From assembly GCA_002503285.1 (NCBI GenBank), contig DARI01000013.1, positions 19,716-83,715 on the forward strand: a stretch of 64,000 nt of DNA. Direction: 5' to 3'. This stretch comes from Euryarchaeota archaeon UBA557. GTDB taxonomy: Archaea; Thermoplasmatota; Poseidoniia; Poseidoniales; Thalassarchaeaceae. Made by a program: the position numbers and the translations under genes. Shown in pieces: positions 17,176 through 26,789 of the stretch; position 1 is the stretch's first letter; the number at the start of each line of letters is the position of its first letter. The notes under the pieces are model-generated. The model was given only the letters and a program-made list of their open reading frames with translations, made no database searches and was not told the DNA's origin.

Positions 17176-20100
17176 TTAATTCTTGTTCTTTTCCCACCAC
17201 ATGTGACCATATGCATTCCATTGTTCCATAGTCCAGCCATCAGGTAATCCAGTAAGTGGAAGAGGGGGCCCTCCAGGTGAAGAGTGTTTCAAACTTGGCA
17301 GCGACGAAGATAAGGCTGCATTTATTTCGTCTTGAGAAACTGTGCCTGACAATGCTTCTCCTGATAATGATGTGTCCAGTGCTGAATTTCTTCTTTCAGA
17401 AATATTTCCTGATGACAATGCAGAACCTGCAGGGATTAATTCTTCATCAGAATTAATGGAAGTAGATTTTCTCATATTAAATCCAACGAAACCCAAGGAC
17501 ATTAAAATCAAAATAAATATTATTGGGATAACCCATGATGGCAGGCCTGCATCTTCCATGAACTCTGAAAGCCCTCCATTTCCTGTTTCTCTCGCCATAC
17601 TTACCTTGAGTAATAATGAAGAATCTGTTATTGACATTGATTCTGAAGAAGAGTTTGCAAATAGTGTAAATTGTTTAAGTCCAATTGAAGATTTACTTAC
17701 AGGAGATGCCCCTGCCGATAGACTAACTTCCCCTCCGGGAGAAATTTGATTAATTTGTGTTTTATCCAATGATATTTCCCATCCTTCTAATTGATTAAAC
17801 TCGATATTGACATTAGTCATTATATTACCATTATTTTTTAGAATGATATCAAAAAATGAGTCCGAATTAATTCCTATATCTTCAATTTGTATTATTGGAG
17901 ATTCCAAAGTTATCCAAATTGATGGTAAAACTGAAATTGATATTTCCACAGTATAAGTTGCTATTTCTCCGTTAGGCGTGGTAGCTTGAATAATCACAGG
18001 AACTTTATCGGATAATTTACCTTTTTCTAAATTTGGAGGTAAAGTTATACTTATTTGTACTACTGCTTCTCGGTTCATATCCATAGTAAAATAATTACCT
18101 GATAAAAATCCAACTTCCCAAGAATTAGGAACTGTCCCTATACTTATCGTAATATCTAAAGGTACATTTCCAGTATTTTTAATTTCAATCTCCGATATTC
18201 CATCCGTGCCCAAGGCTATGTCTAAATCATATGATTCAGCCAGATCTAATGCCGCTATTTCCTTCACGATTAATTTTGTGCCGCTTCTTTCCAATATCCC
18301 TTCATCAGACGTAGTTTTTATAGAAATTGTATTCATATCTCCCTTTTGAGAAGATAAGGGAATAATAGTTTTTATTATTATACTAGAATATTCATTGGGG
18401 GCCAGTACAATAGAAACTGAATTAGTGAGCCCAATGGGAATTGATTCAGAACTTTCATAAACTTGTAAAGGCCAAGTATTTACTGATGATAAAACTTGAA
18501 TTTCGAAACTAATTTCAATATTTCCTAAATTTGATATAACCAAATTTGTAGAAATAGTATCTCCATTTGTAACTGCCCTCGGTTCGGCAATTTCAACAGT
18601 TTCAAATTTATTACCTTCATCATCAGATAAATATGTAGAAAACAGTTTACTTTCCAAAACTGTTATCATTGCCCATTCACTAGTGTACATTGAAGAATCT
18701 GATATTGAAGTAGTAGTGCACATTATTTCTTCAGTAACTCCCGCTAATGGCTGATAGTCTAATGATTTAGGCACTTTCACCCTTATTGGAAGAGGGAGAA
18801 ATTGCAATCTATTTAATGGATCAAGTACTAGTTCGGAAGATTCAGTATTTCCGATATGAATTAACCATCTATTTGCTGTTTCACAACTTACCTCATATTG
18901 AGTAGGGCCGTTACCAATATTTCTTATTGATAAAGAAAATAATCCAAATTCACCAGGCTTCGCAGATAAATCAGTTTCTCCTGCCACTACTGTAAATAAT
19001 CCTTCAACTGTATCCACTATAGTTGTAAGTCTTATTGAGTGAGAAATAGTAGGTGCATTCTTATCAAATAGTGTCAAATCAGTAACATAATCGCCTGGCA
19101 ATGAATATCTTGCCAATGCGTTATCAGTAATATCTGCATCTCTATTTGATAAGTTTAGAGATAATGTGTATTTATCTCCTTCTTGACCTGATGGGTTTAG
19201 AATCCAGGGGCCTGACTCATTCAAAATTTTCCACCATTCATCTTCTGGTTGATTTAATATTCCTTGTTCACTTATTATCTGTAATGGTGAAATAGATAAA
19301 TCAACAGTTATTTGAGACGTTCCTTCATTTTTAATTTGCAATTTAAAAACTATTGAAGTATCTTCCCTAGGATCTAAATTTCTCGTTTTTGCATTATTTA
19401 ATTCCTCGAGGTTATTTGGAATTGTGCCGTTTTCAAATAAAGGTATGATTCTTACTCCTATTTGAGAAACATTAAATGAGTAATTAAAAATATTATTATT
19501 TACACCTTCTAATTCATCATTAAATTCAGATACCTCAGATAAAGAATCAAGTCTTAACTGAATTACATGTTCGCCGGTTGTATCAAAGGAATGAGTAAAT
19601 GACAAAGAGGCAATTTGACCTCCTTCAAGAGACGCCATTTGTGATGATTTAATTAAGTCATTAGTAGTCAAATCATGGATTGATATTGAATAGTCGCCCG
19701 TAGGAAGAGAAGCCCTATTGGACCATTTGGCATTTATTGATAGAATATCGCCCTGAAGTGGAGTAGATGTAAATGAGGATATAGAATCTGGAATTATAGA
19801 TAGATCGGAACCGAATGTTTCTTCAATAATTCCAGATACTACAAGGGAATATTGTTGAATATTGCCTTTGGAATTTCCAATTTCAAGAGACCATATTCCT
19901 TCTTCAGCTGAATCTAATTTTATTCTTTCTACATTATTTACATTGTCTGATATGCCGCCTGATGTACTATATCCAGAAATAAAATTATTACCATTATAAA
20001 TAACTCCACTAGGAGATGTGATTCTTAAATCTAGATTATTAACTAATTTACTAATACTTTGATCACTAGTTACGGAACCCTCTCTGTCATTCCAAACTAG

Positions 20101-21984
20101 AGTTGCATCTAGAGAAGAACCTGAAGTAACTTGTAATGTATACAAAAAACTATGACCTGGAGACAATGAACGAGAGTAATCAAATATAGTATCAGAATCA
20201 AAATCACCAGATTTAGGATAGAGACTTTGGCTCAAATTTAGTTGCCCCCAACCTTCAGAAGGGTTTGGAATATTCGATAATCCTAAATCTGTAGCTCCAT
20301 TTATTAAAATAGCTTTAATCAAATCTGACCTTGGTTCTGAAATATTAACCTCTTCTCTCAGATATTGCCTGGTCATTGCAGCGGCCCCTGCAACTACTGA
20401 GGTTGACATTGAAGATCCATTTAATGTCATATATAGCGGAGTAATTTGATCGTTGTGAGTTGCAGTAGAACATGATTCTCCAATTGTGAAAGATGCCTCT
20501 GCCGCTCTTGCAGAACATATCATTACTCCAGGGGCGACTAAATCAGGTTTTATTCGTCCATCTAAAGTGTAACCAGTTGATGAAAAATTATAGACACTAC
20601 CTGAATCTATACTTGAATATGCACCGGTAGTTGAAGCGCCAACGGTCAAAACATTTTTTGCAGTCCCGGGAGAGCTGATTCCGGAAGACCCTTCGTCACC
20701 GGCGGAAAATAATACTAGGAATTTAGGTTGATCTTTGACATAAGAGTCTGCTGAATGTGAGTCTGAGGTATATTCTCCTAGAAGGTTACTAGAGCCCCAA
20801 CTATTAGTTTGAATTTTCGCATCCTTATCCCAGGCGTGTGCGAACATTGAGTAGAGAGAATCCCACCGTGCGAAAATCCCTGAGCTATCCACTTCTAATT
20901 GATAAAATATAAATGTTGATTCCGGTACTACTCCAGTAGTTTTAGAATCACCTGAACCATCTCCCAATAAAGTTGCAGTGACATGCGTTCCATGTCCACT
21001 ATTAGCATCATCACCGGAATTGTCGGGGCCGAAATCATTGTAAACAGGATTTCTAAGTCTAGTGCCAAAATCTCCATGATCAGCGTCAAGTCCCGTATCG
21101 GAGATTGCTATAACCTCACCTTCTCCATTCAAAGATCCGCCCGAAAGAGATAGTGCTTCATCTATATTGGATAATATCCTAGCATTGTTATTATGTATTT
21201 TTAATGATGAAGAAGGTTCAATTTTGAGAATTCTCCCATCCATTGCAAGTATAGGAATTAATGAAGGATTTATACTAGATAATTTACATAATGAAAAATC
21301 ACATACATCTCTATCTATAAAATCATTGGAAACCAAAGAAAGATCAATATTTAATAACTCCAATTCTTCAGGGTTTAGATCGGGAGTAGTCATTATCTGT
21401 AAATCGATATTTCCTTCTAAAGATCCAATAAGCGGAATTAAGTCCTTTGATACTTTCCATGCTATAGGAAATTCACCAATCCATTTTACACTCGAGATTT
21501 TTTTAATCTCCTCAAACATCTCAATTTTATCATCCCCTAATATCCTGATTAAATATGCATCATCCGGAATTATGTCTATAATATTGACATCTTGTTCACC
21601 TTCTAGATACTTTGTTAATGGGATCAAATTTGAACTATTTGATTGTACTATTGCCATCCCACTTCTCAAAAATGAAAAGGGGTCAAATAAGTTTTCAGGC
21701 CCTAATGGAATGAAATCTACTTCTGGGTAGAATGAACCAAATGGAGAATGTATGATTCCTGAGCTTTCAGTTATATCATAAGAAGAATAAACTGCATGTT
21801 CGAACTCTGACCATACTTTTACAGTTTGTAATTCCTCATTTTCATATTCGATATCATCAACATTTATTATAGTTGCCTGAGATATAAATGAAAGAGGAGT
21901 GAACATAAAAATAACGATGATGGAAACGGTTACCTTCGTATTCACGTGGTAACCGACTATTGTTTTGCTTTTGACTATTAACAT
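17176..21984 (-). CDS. Large cell-surface subtilisin-like (S8) peptidase
   Basis: A 1602-residue exported protease. A signal peptide (VTVSIIVIFMFTPLSFISQA) precedes a long propeptide region. The catalytic triad is readable: Asp in AISDTGLDADHGD (about residue 293), His in SGHGTHV (about 331), Ser in LNGSSMSTS (about 522). SSPGTAKNVLTVGAS is characteristic of the KP-43-like S8 group. The position normally held by the oxyanion Asn reads FSAGDEG, so Asp replaces Asn. A P-domain-like beta region and roughly six Ig/NEW3-like repeats follow, then a membrane helix (WVIPIIFILILMSLGFVGF, about residue 1490) and a cytosolic tail ending in GLPDGWTMEQWNAYGHMWW. It faces outward, anchored by its C-terminus. 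Probably degrades proteins or processes surface proteins. Confidence 0.92.
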   Translation of the reverse strand: MLIVKSKTIVGYHVNTKVTVSIIVIFMFTPLSFISQATIINVDDIEYENEELQTVKVWSEFEHAVYSSYDITESSGIIHSPFGSFYPEVDFIPLGPENLFDPFSFLRSGMAIVQSNSSNLIPLTKYLEGEQDVNIIDIIPDDAYLIRILGDDKIEMFEEIKKISSVKWIGEFPIAWKVSKDLIPLIGSLEGNIDLQIMTTPDLNPEELELLNIDLSLVSNDFIDRDVCDFSLCKLSSINPSLIPILAMDGRILKIEPSSSLKIHNNNARILSNIDEALSLSGGSLNGEGEVIAISDTGLDADHGDFGTRLRNPVYNDFGPDNSGDDANSGHGTHVTATLLGDGSGDSKTTGVVPESTFIFYQLEVDSSGIFARWDSLYSMFAHAWDKDAKIQTNSWGSSNLLGEYTSDSHSADSYVKDQPKFLVLFSAGDEGSSGISSPGTAKNVLTVGASTTGAYSSIDSGSVYNFSSTGYTLDGRIKPDLVAPGVMICSARAAEASFTIGESCSTATHNDQITPLYMTLNGSSMSTSVVAGAAAMTRQYLREEVNISEPRSDLIKAILINGATDLGLSNIPNPSEGWGQLNLSQSLYPKSGDFDSDTIFDYSRSLSPGHSFLYTLQVTSGSSLDATLVWNDREGSVTSDQSISKLVNNLDLRITSPSGVIYNGNNFISGYSTSGGISDNVNNVERIKLDSAEEGIWSLEIGNSKGNIQQYSLVVSGIIEETFGSDLSIIPDSISSFTSTPLQGDILSINAKWSNRASLPTGDYSISIHDLTTNDLIKSSQMASLEGGQIASLSFTHSFDTTGEHVIQLRLDSLSEVSEFNDELEGVNNNIFNYSFNVSQIGVRIIPLFENGTIPNNLEELNNAKTRNLDPREDTSIVFKLQIKNEGTSQITVDLSISPLQIISEQGILNQPEDEWWKILNESGPWILNPSGQEGDKYTLSLNLSNRDADITDNALARYSLPGDYVTDLTLFDKNAPTISHSIRLTTIVDTVEGLFTVVAGETDLSAKPGEFGLFSLSIRNIGNGPTQYEVSCETANRWLIHIGNTESSELVLDPLNRLQFLPLPIRVKVPKSLDYQPLAGVTEEIMCTTTSISDSSMYTSEWAMITVLESKLFSTYLSDDEGNKFETVEIAEPRAVTNGDTISTNLVISNLGNIEISFEIQVLSSVNTWPLQVYESSESIPIGLTNSVSIVLAPNEYSSIIIKTIIPLSSQKGDMNTISIKTTSDEGILERSGTKLIVKEIAALDLAESYDLDIALGTDGISEIEIKNTGNVPLDITISIGTVPNSWEVGFLSGNYFTMDMNREAVVQISITLPPNLEKGKLSDKVPVIIQATTPNGEIATYTVEISISVLPSIWITLESPIIQIEDIGINSDSFFDIILKNNGNIMTNVNIEFNQLEGWEISLDKTQINQISPGGEVSLSAGASPVSKSSIGLKQFTLFANSSSESMSITDSSLLLKVSMARETGNGGLSEFMEDAGLPSWVIPIIFILILMSLGFVGFNMRKSTSINSDEELIPAGSALSSGNISERRNSALDTSLSGEALSGTVSQDEINAALSSSLPSLKHSSPGGPPLPLTGLPDGWTMEQWNAYGHMWWEKNKN

Positions 21985-22008
21985 CTATTGTACATAATAT
22001 GATGAGCA

Positions 22009-23043
22009 TCATAAGCCATAATATCTAGAAATTGAGGAGTCGGTCATTTCGACAGAAACTTTCCAATCTTTCTCAACTCCCATCATGGACCTTATGCAAT
22101 CTATATTTTCCGGTATTACGTCACTTTCTTGGTGTATAGCTTGGAAATAATATAATCTATTTCCTTTTAGCGAAACACCATCTTCCCATATGAATATTTC
22201 ATGTAGATCTCCCCATTTTCTACCCATATCTCTTGCCATTTCCATTACTTCAGCAGTTGAAGTAATTCTATTTTTATTACCATTCATAACTATAACTCTA
22301 GGTTGATTTTTCCATAACTTTATTATGGATTCTGTGGTAAAATTATGATTAGCTGGTAAATCAACTATTATTGAGTGAACGTGCATTATAGTAGTCGGAA
22401 CAGCCACAGCAAGACTATTTATTTTAATTTCTGGCTTGATAGTCATTAAATCTAATCCATGATGACTAGGGACTTTGAGGACAGGTTTGATGGCATTAAT
22501 TGGACCTCGCGATGAATCACCAGGATCTGCGGCACGACGAATCATGGTACATTCAACAGTGAGCTCTCCGCATGCATCATAAAGTGGAACTAATGTCCTT
22601 GATAGGCCAGTAGTATTGCACGATACAACTCTAGCAGAATTGGCATTAAAAGCTGACTTGTGATTGGCCGAAGAAGAATATGATAGTCCTGTCAAATCAT
22701 GTTTTTCCCCACCTTGAAAAATATATTTTATATTTGCTCTTCGATACATTTCAGCATTAGCAACACCCATTTTCCCAGGTGAACAATCTACCACAATATC
22801 TGCTATATTGAGAAGATCTGAAATACCTCCTATGCAGGCATATCCTTCCTTAGAAAATGATGAAATCTTACTCTCATCATCGCTAGTACAATATATTGGA
22901 AAATTTTTATTTACGGCCAATTTACAGCCAAAACTTGGACCAGTTTTAGTAATTCCGATTATTTCCATATCATCTTGAGCATCTACAGCGTCTGCGACTC
23001 TTTTTCCAATAGTTCCGTAACCATTTATTGCAACTTTAATCAT
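22009..23043 (-). CDS. gap: Type II glyceraldehyde-3-phosphate dehydrogenase (archaeal)
   Basis: The N-terminal KVAINGYGTIGKRVADAV is the NAD(P)-binding motif of the archaeal enzyme, and VSCNTTGLSR holds the catalytic cysteine. The archaeal form is roughly 340 residues; ATG at 23043 gives 344. Upstream in-frame codons up to 23109 exist but add a segment without similarity to the family. The enzyme acts in glycolysis or gluconeogenesis. The gene is divergent from the glutamate-synthase-like gene, the shared region carrying an A/T-rich AATTAATATATC near 23113-23128 that can serve as TATA element for either direction. Confidence 0.94.
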   Translation of the reverse strand: MIKVAINGYGTIGKRVADAVDAQDDMEIIGITKTGPSFGCKLAVNKNFPIYCTSDDESKISSFSKEGYACIGGISDLLNIADIVVDCSPGKMGVANAEMYRRANIKYIFQGGEKHDLTGLSYSSSANHKSAFNANSARVVSCNTTGLSRTLVPLYDACGELTVECTMIRRAADPGDSSRGPINAIKPVLKVPSHHGLDLMTIKPEIKINSLAVAVPTTIMHVHSIIVDLPANHNFTTESIIKLWKNQPRVIVMNGNKNRITSTAEVMEMARDMGRKWGDLHEIFIWEDGVSLKGNRLYYFQAIHQESDVIPENIDCIRSMMGVEKDWKVSVEMTDSSISRYYGL

Positions 23044-23206
23044 ACTAATGCACGTCCAATCTATATCGGTGATTCCATGGCAATGACCAAACTCTATCAA
23101 CATAACCATAGAAAATTAATATATCAATAATGGATATCCTTTTTTCTACATTGTGTTTGGACCCATACGCAGGCAGCTAAAAATTACTCCAGGAGGAAAT
23201 CACTAT

Positions 23207-24748
23207 ATGCGAAATAATACAAATAAAAGTATCAAATTAAATAGGCAATTGGATAAATTATTAGTAGAAGCGATGAAAAAAGATTTACTTGTTAAAATTG
23301 GATGGGGCAGGGAGCAGGATAAAAAACCAAGAGATGGTGAAATAGGTGCTATTTCTCTATTGCCAGATAAATCAAAGGTATTACTACTAGGAAATCTTGG
23401 GGAATGCGCTGGAGCAATGAATAATGGCGGTGTTTTTACACTCCAAGGATCTGCTACATCTATGCTAGGGGCTTTTCAAGAATCCGGAAAAATCATCGTT
23501 GAAAGAGATGTAGGTTCGAAGGCTGGATACAAAATGAAGGGTGGCTCTATAATAATACAGGGATCAGCAGGAATTGAAACAGGAGCAAGTATGCTAGGAG
23601 GTACAATAATTGTTAGAGGGCATACAGGAGATAGTTTGGGTGCTAATATGCAAGGCGGGATGGCAATAATTCTTGGCTCAACAGGTGCTGATCCAGGAGT
23701 AGGCATGAGAGGAGGTAAGTTAGTCATAGCTGGCAGTTGCCCTCCACCTGGAGAAAGTGTATCAATGAGGTCAATAAATAAGACAGAATTAGAAGAATGT
23801 AAAATTTTACTAAAGCCCCTTGGTTTGACAATTTCAGATGATGCATTAGTACTTGAAACTTTAAAAATATTGACAAATGATAATAGTAAATTAAAATCTT
23901 ACATAGCAGAAGGATTTGAAAATATATCATTGATTCCTGATAATATTGAAAGAATACCAGAACATAATTCTATAGATCCATATACTCTAGTTTTACCAAA
24001 TAATTTAGAATCAGAAGGGATACTTTTTCCCATTCCATGGCTAGTAAAAAGTGATGATTCGAATAAATGGAAGGGGTTTAATTCAGAAAGGCAGCCGGCA
24101 TTAGTTACGGATAATCCACGTAAAATAGATTTTGTAATTATTAACGATGCTAATCTAAGTAATGCTAAAACATTGATAGAAGAGTGCGCAGGTATTTTTA
24201 TTGATTTAAAAAATCTACCTCCTATGAATGATGCAGAGTTAGAAGCAATAATTGTTTCACTAAAAAGTAGAATGATAGAAACATCTTTAATTTTTTTAAG
24301 AGATGATGTTAATAGAGTTGAGGAATTATTTAGACTGGTGGTTGAACTAGATCTAGATGGGGCATTTGTGGATTTATCAGTTCCGGGAGGAGGAATAATT
24401 GCGGCATCATTGCCGTTAATTGGATTAGCCGCGAAAACATGGGAATTTAAAAAAAGTAATCGAACTATTATGATAGGAATTGACAAGAATCCAGATGTAC
24501 AGGATATGTTAATAGCAAATGCATCGGGATGTAATTTGATAGTTGGACCTTATGGTGGAGATGATGTTGAGGGTGACCTGATGAGTAAAAATATAATGTT
24601 AAAAAAATGGATGGTTGAATTAGGCATAGATGGATTAGAAAAAATTGGAAGAAAGAACCTTAGAGCAAATGACCATAATACGGCTGCCATCTCAGGATTA
24701 AGATTAATAGGCTATAATCGGCCATTACCAATGTGGTTACGAAAATAG
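23207..24748 (+). CDS. GXGXG-domain protein with degenerate glutamate-synthase FMN domain
   Basis: The N-terminal third (about residues 60-190) has regular Gly-Gly repeats (KGGSIIIQGSAG, LGGTIIVRGHTG, QGGMAIILGSTG, RGGKLVIAG) of the GXGXG beta-helix shared by glutamate synthase domain 3 and formylmethanofuran dehydrogenase C. The C-terminal half resembles a shortened FMN barrel: IMIGIDKNPDVQDMLIANASGCNLIVGPYGG stands where glutamate synthase has its FMN/GA repeat, and it ends LRLIGYNRPLPMW. No 3Fe-4S cysteine cluster is present. ATG at 23207 has GGAGG ten bases upstream; GTG at 23153 would add 18 residues. PheT begins ten bases later. Function is uncertain; the fold may have become structural or regulatory. 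Confidence 0.75.
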   Translation: MRNNTNKSIKLNRQLDKLLVEAMKKDLLVKIGWGREQDKKPRDGEIGAISLLPDKSKVLLLGNLGECAGAMNNGGVFTLQGSATSMLGAFQESGKIIVERDVGSKAGYKMKGGSIIIQGSAGIETGASMLGGTIIVRGHTGDSLGANMQGGMAIILGSTGADPGVGMRGGKLVIAGSCPPPGESVSMRSINKTELEECKILLKPLGLTISDDALVLETLKILTNDNSKLKSYIAEGFENISLIPDNIERIPEHNSIDPYTLVLPNNLESEGILFPIPWLVKSDDSNKWKGFNSERQPALVTDNPRKIDFVIINDANLSNAKTLIEECAGIFIDLKNLPPMNDAELEAIIVSLKSRMIETSLIFLRDDVNRVEELFRLVVELDLDGAFVDLSVPGGGIIAASLPLIGLAAKTWEFKKSNRTIMIGIDKNPDVQDMLIANASGCNLIVGPYGGDDVEGDLMSKNIMLKKWMVELGIDGLEKIGRKNLRANDHNTAAISGLRLIGYNRPLPMWLRK

Positions 24749-24758
24749 ATGTGATAGC

Positions 24759-26513
24759 ATGCCAACGATAACTTTAGAACATGAAACTTTAACTAAAATT
24801 CAAAAAAATAATGGAGTTGTACATGATTATATAAAATGGGAAAATTGGTTACCTAAATTAGGATGCCCTGTTGAAAATAACGATGAAGAAAAAATTGAAA
24901 TTGAGGTATTTCCGGATAGACCTGATTTGCTAAGTCATGAAACAATGGCCAAGGCCATAAGGTCTTTTTTGAAGTTAAGCAAGGAAAGTCCGGACTTAGA
25001 AATATTACCTGGGGAAAATAAAATTTTTGTTGACAATGATACAATAAATTCTCGTCCAATAATAATGTCTGCAATAGTAAAGGGAGTAGATACTGGTAAG
25101 GATTTCGATGAAAAAGAGAAATTTATTCAATCTTTGATGGATCATCAAGAGAAACTACATTTAACCCTTGGTAGGAAAAGGAAGTTTGCATCAATTGGGG
25201 TCCATGATTTGAAAATGATTAATGCACCTTTTAGATACATTACAGTTCCTTCAAGTTTCAAATTTACACCTTTGGGGGGTGAAAAAAATATGAGTATTGA
25301 TGAGATAATTTTTCAACATCCGAAAGGCATAGAATATTCTAATTTAGTTGATAATCTCAAATCATACCCTATAATATTAGATTCTAATGATGACGTAATA
25401 TCATTTCCCCCAATAATAAATGGTAAAAAAACTACTGTAACGCAAACCACAAAAGACTTCTTTATTGATGTCACTGGATGGGATTCTAGAGCGTGTGAAA
25501 CTTGTTTACTATTGATGTGCCTTAATCTAGGAGAAAGAGGTGGTAAAATAGAGAGTTTAGAAATTACTTATCCCAATGATTCAATCATAGTTACTCCAGT
25601 GGGAGAATCAGTTGAACATAAAGTACCAGATAAATTAATTAAAAAAATACTTGGCTTTGACCTAACTAATAAAGAAATTTCTGAATCAATAGATAAAATG
25701 GGGGGCGAATTAAGTGATTCAAGGACCGTAACTAATGGAGTCAATAGTTCGGAAAGATGGTCAGATTGTTTAGTTGGTGATAAAGAGCACATAATATCCA
25801 TGCCAAGATGGAGGAGTGACATTATGCACCCGATAGATATTGTTGAAGATATAGCAATTGGAATAGGTTATGATAATTTGAAAGATGATTTTTCATCAAT
25901 ACACTTAGATGCCATTCCCCTAGAATCCGCACAAAGAAATAGACGAATAAGAGAAAGTTTACGTTCACTTGGCCTTCAAGAAACACAGAGTTTGACACTA
26001 TCTAACGAACGCGATCAATTTGATAAGATAAGGAAAGATAAAACAGGAATTATTACTACTATATCAAATCCCATAAGTAAAGATCACACCATTCTTAGAC
26101 AATACATTCTCCCTTCATTGATGCAATTATTAGCTTCCAACAGACATCAAGAACTACCACAAAGAATTTATGAATTAGGATTTGTAGTATCGGATCTAAA
26201 GAATCAGCATAGTTTTTCTTGGGCATGTGCAGAAGTAGGGGGTGGGTTTACTGCAGCAAAGGGATTTACTCAAGCATTATTGAGAGATTTAGGCATACTA
26301 AATACTGAAGTAATATTTGAAGCAACATCTGAAGATAATGGACCATGGCTACTTGGAAGGGGTGCAAAGGTAATTATACGAGGAATTGAAATCGGTCAGT
26401 TTGGAGAAATAGACCCAAAAGTTAGCATTAATTTCGGATTAAGGTCTCCAATACATGCTGGCGAATTTGACATTGAAAAAATTAAAGAAGTCTCAGTTGA
26501 CTCACTTATCTAA
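24759..26513 (+). CDS. pheT: Phenylalanyl-tRNA synthetase beta subunit
   Basis: The 584-residue protein matches the archaeal/eukaryal PheT. It contains the N-terminal EVFPDRPDLLSHE region, a B3/4 domain, the B5 DNA-binding-like domain (LIKKILGFDLTNKEISESIDKMG) and the DIMHPIDIVEDIAIGIGYDNL motif, and ends in the catalytic-like domain with LRQYILPSLMQLL and RIYELGFVV. It pairs with an alpha subunit, not in the window, to charge tRNA-Phe. It starts ten bases after the GXGXG gene and shares its strand, so they are probably co-transcribed. Confidence 0.95.
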   Translation: MPTITLEHETLTKIQKNNGVVHDYIKWENWLPKLGCPVENNDEEKIEIEVFPDRPDLLSHETMAKAIRSFLKLSKESPDLEILPGENKIFVDNDTINSRPIIMSAIVKGVDTGKDFDEKEKFIQSLMDHQEKLHLTLGRKRKFASIGVHDLKMINAPFRYITVPSSFKFTPLGGEKNMSIDEIIFQHPKGIEYSNLVDNLKSYPIILDSNDDVISFPPIINGKKTTVTQTTKDFFIDVTGWDSRACETCLLLMCLNLGERGGKIESLEITYPNDSIIVTPVGESVEHKVPDKLIKKILGFDLTNKEISESIDKMGGELSDSRTVTNGVNSSERWSDCLVGDKEHIISMPRWRSDIMHPIDIVEDIAIGIGYDNLKDDFSSIHLDAIPLESAQRNRRIRESLRSLGLQETQSLTLSNERDQFDKIRKDKTGIITTISNPISKDHTILRQYILPSLMQLLASNRHQELPQRIYELGFVVSDLKNQHSFSWACAEVGGGFTAAKGFTQALLRDLGILNTEVIFEATSEDNGPWLLGRGAKVIIRGIEIGQFGEIDPKVSINFGLRSPIHAGEFDIEKIKEVSVDSLI

Positions 26514-26699
26514 TATATCTTCATCAAATAACTTCATAGCATCCAAAAATTTTTTATTATCTAAATGTGATTTCCCTTCTCCTTTTTTTGAATCTTTGGC
26601 AATAACTTTTCTCTCATATTCTACAATGTTTTCTGTAAATTTTGAACTTTTCAACCGAGACGAAGATTTTTTTTTCTTAAATGGCCATATTGGAGTCAC
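26502..26699 (-). CDS. Doubtful 65-residue lysine-rich protein
   Basis: This minus-strand frame starts at GTG 26699 and overlaps the pheT stop by 12 bases. The product begins MTPIWPFKKKKSSSR, then continues as charged helix without hydrophobic core. The opposite strand also has a long frame, but its phenylalanine-rich product looks like an antisense shadow. The gap between pheT and RNase HII (26514-26780) otherwise shows nothing. It could be a real small protein or chance. Confidence 0.4.
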   Translation of the reverse strand: MTPIWPFKKKKSSSRLKSSKFTENIVEYERKVIAKDSKKGEGKSHLDNKKFLDAMKLFDEDILDK

Positions 26700-26789
26700 G
26701 ATACTTCATGAAGTAAATAGCAAATTAAGATTTCCCAATAATTATCAATAAAGACCATAAAACAATAATTTCTAGACGGCTTGATTACT

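Noticed and set aside
17342..17749. 135-codon plus-strand frame inside the subtilisin gene
   Set aside because: Antisense shadow of the C-terminal region of the peptidase; no independent features.
26455..26751. Plus-strand 98-codon frame after pheT
   Set aside because: It overlaps the pheT end in another frame and its phenylalanine-rich product looks like the antisense of the minus-strand ORF at 26502-26699.
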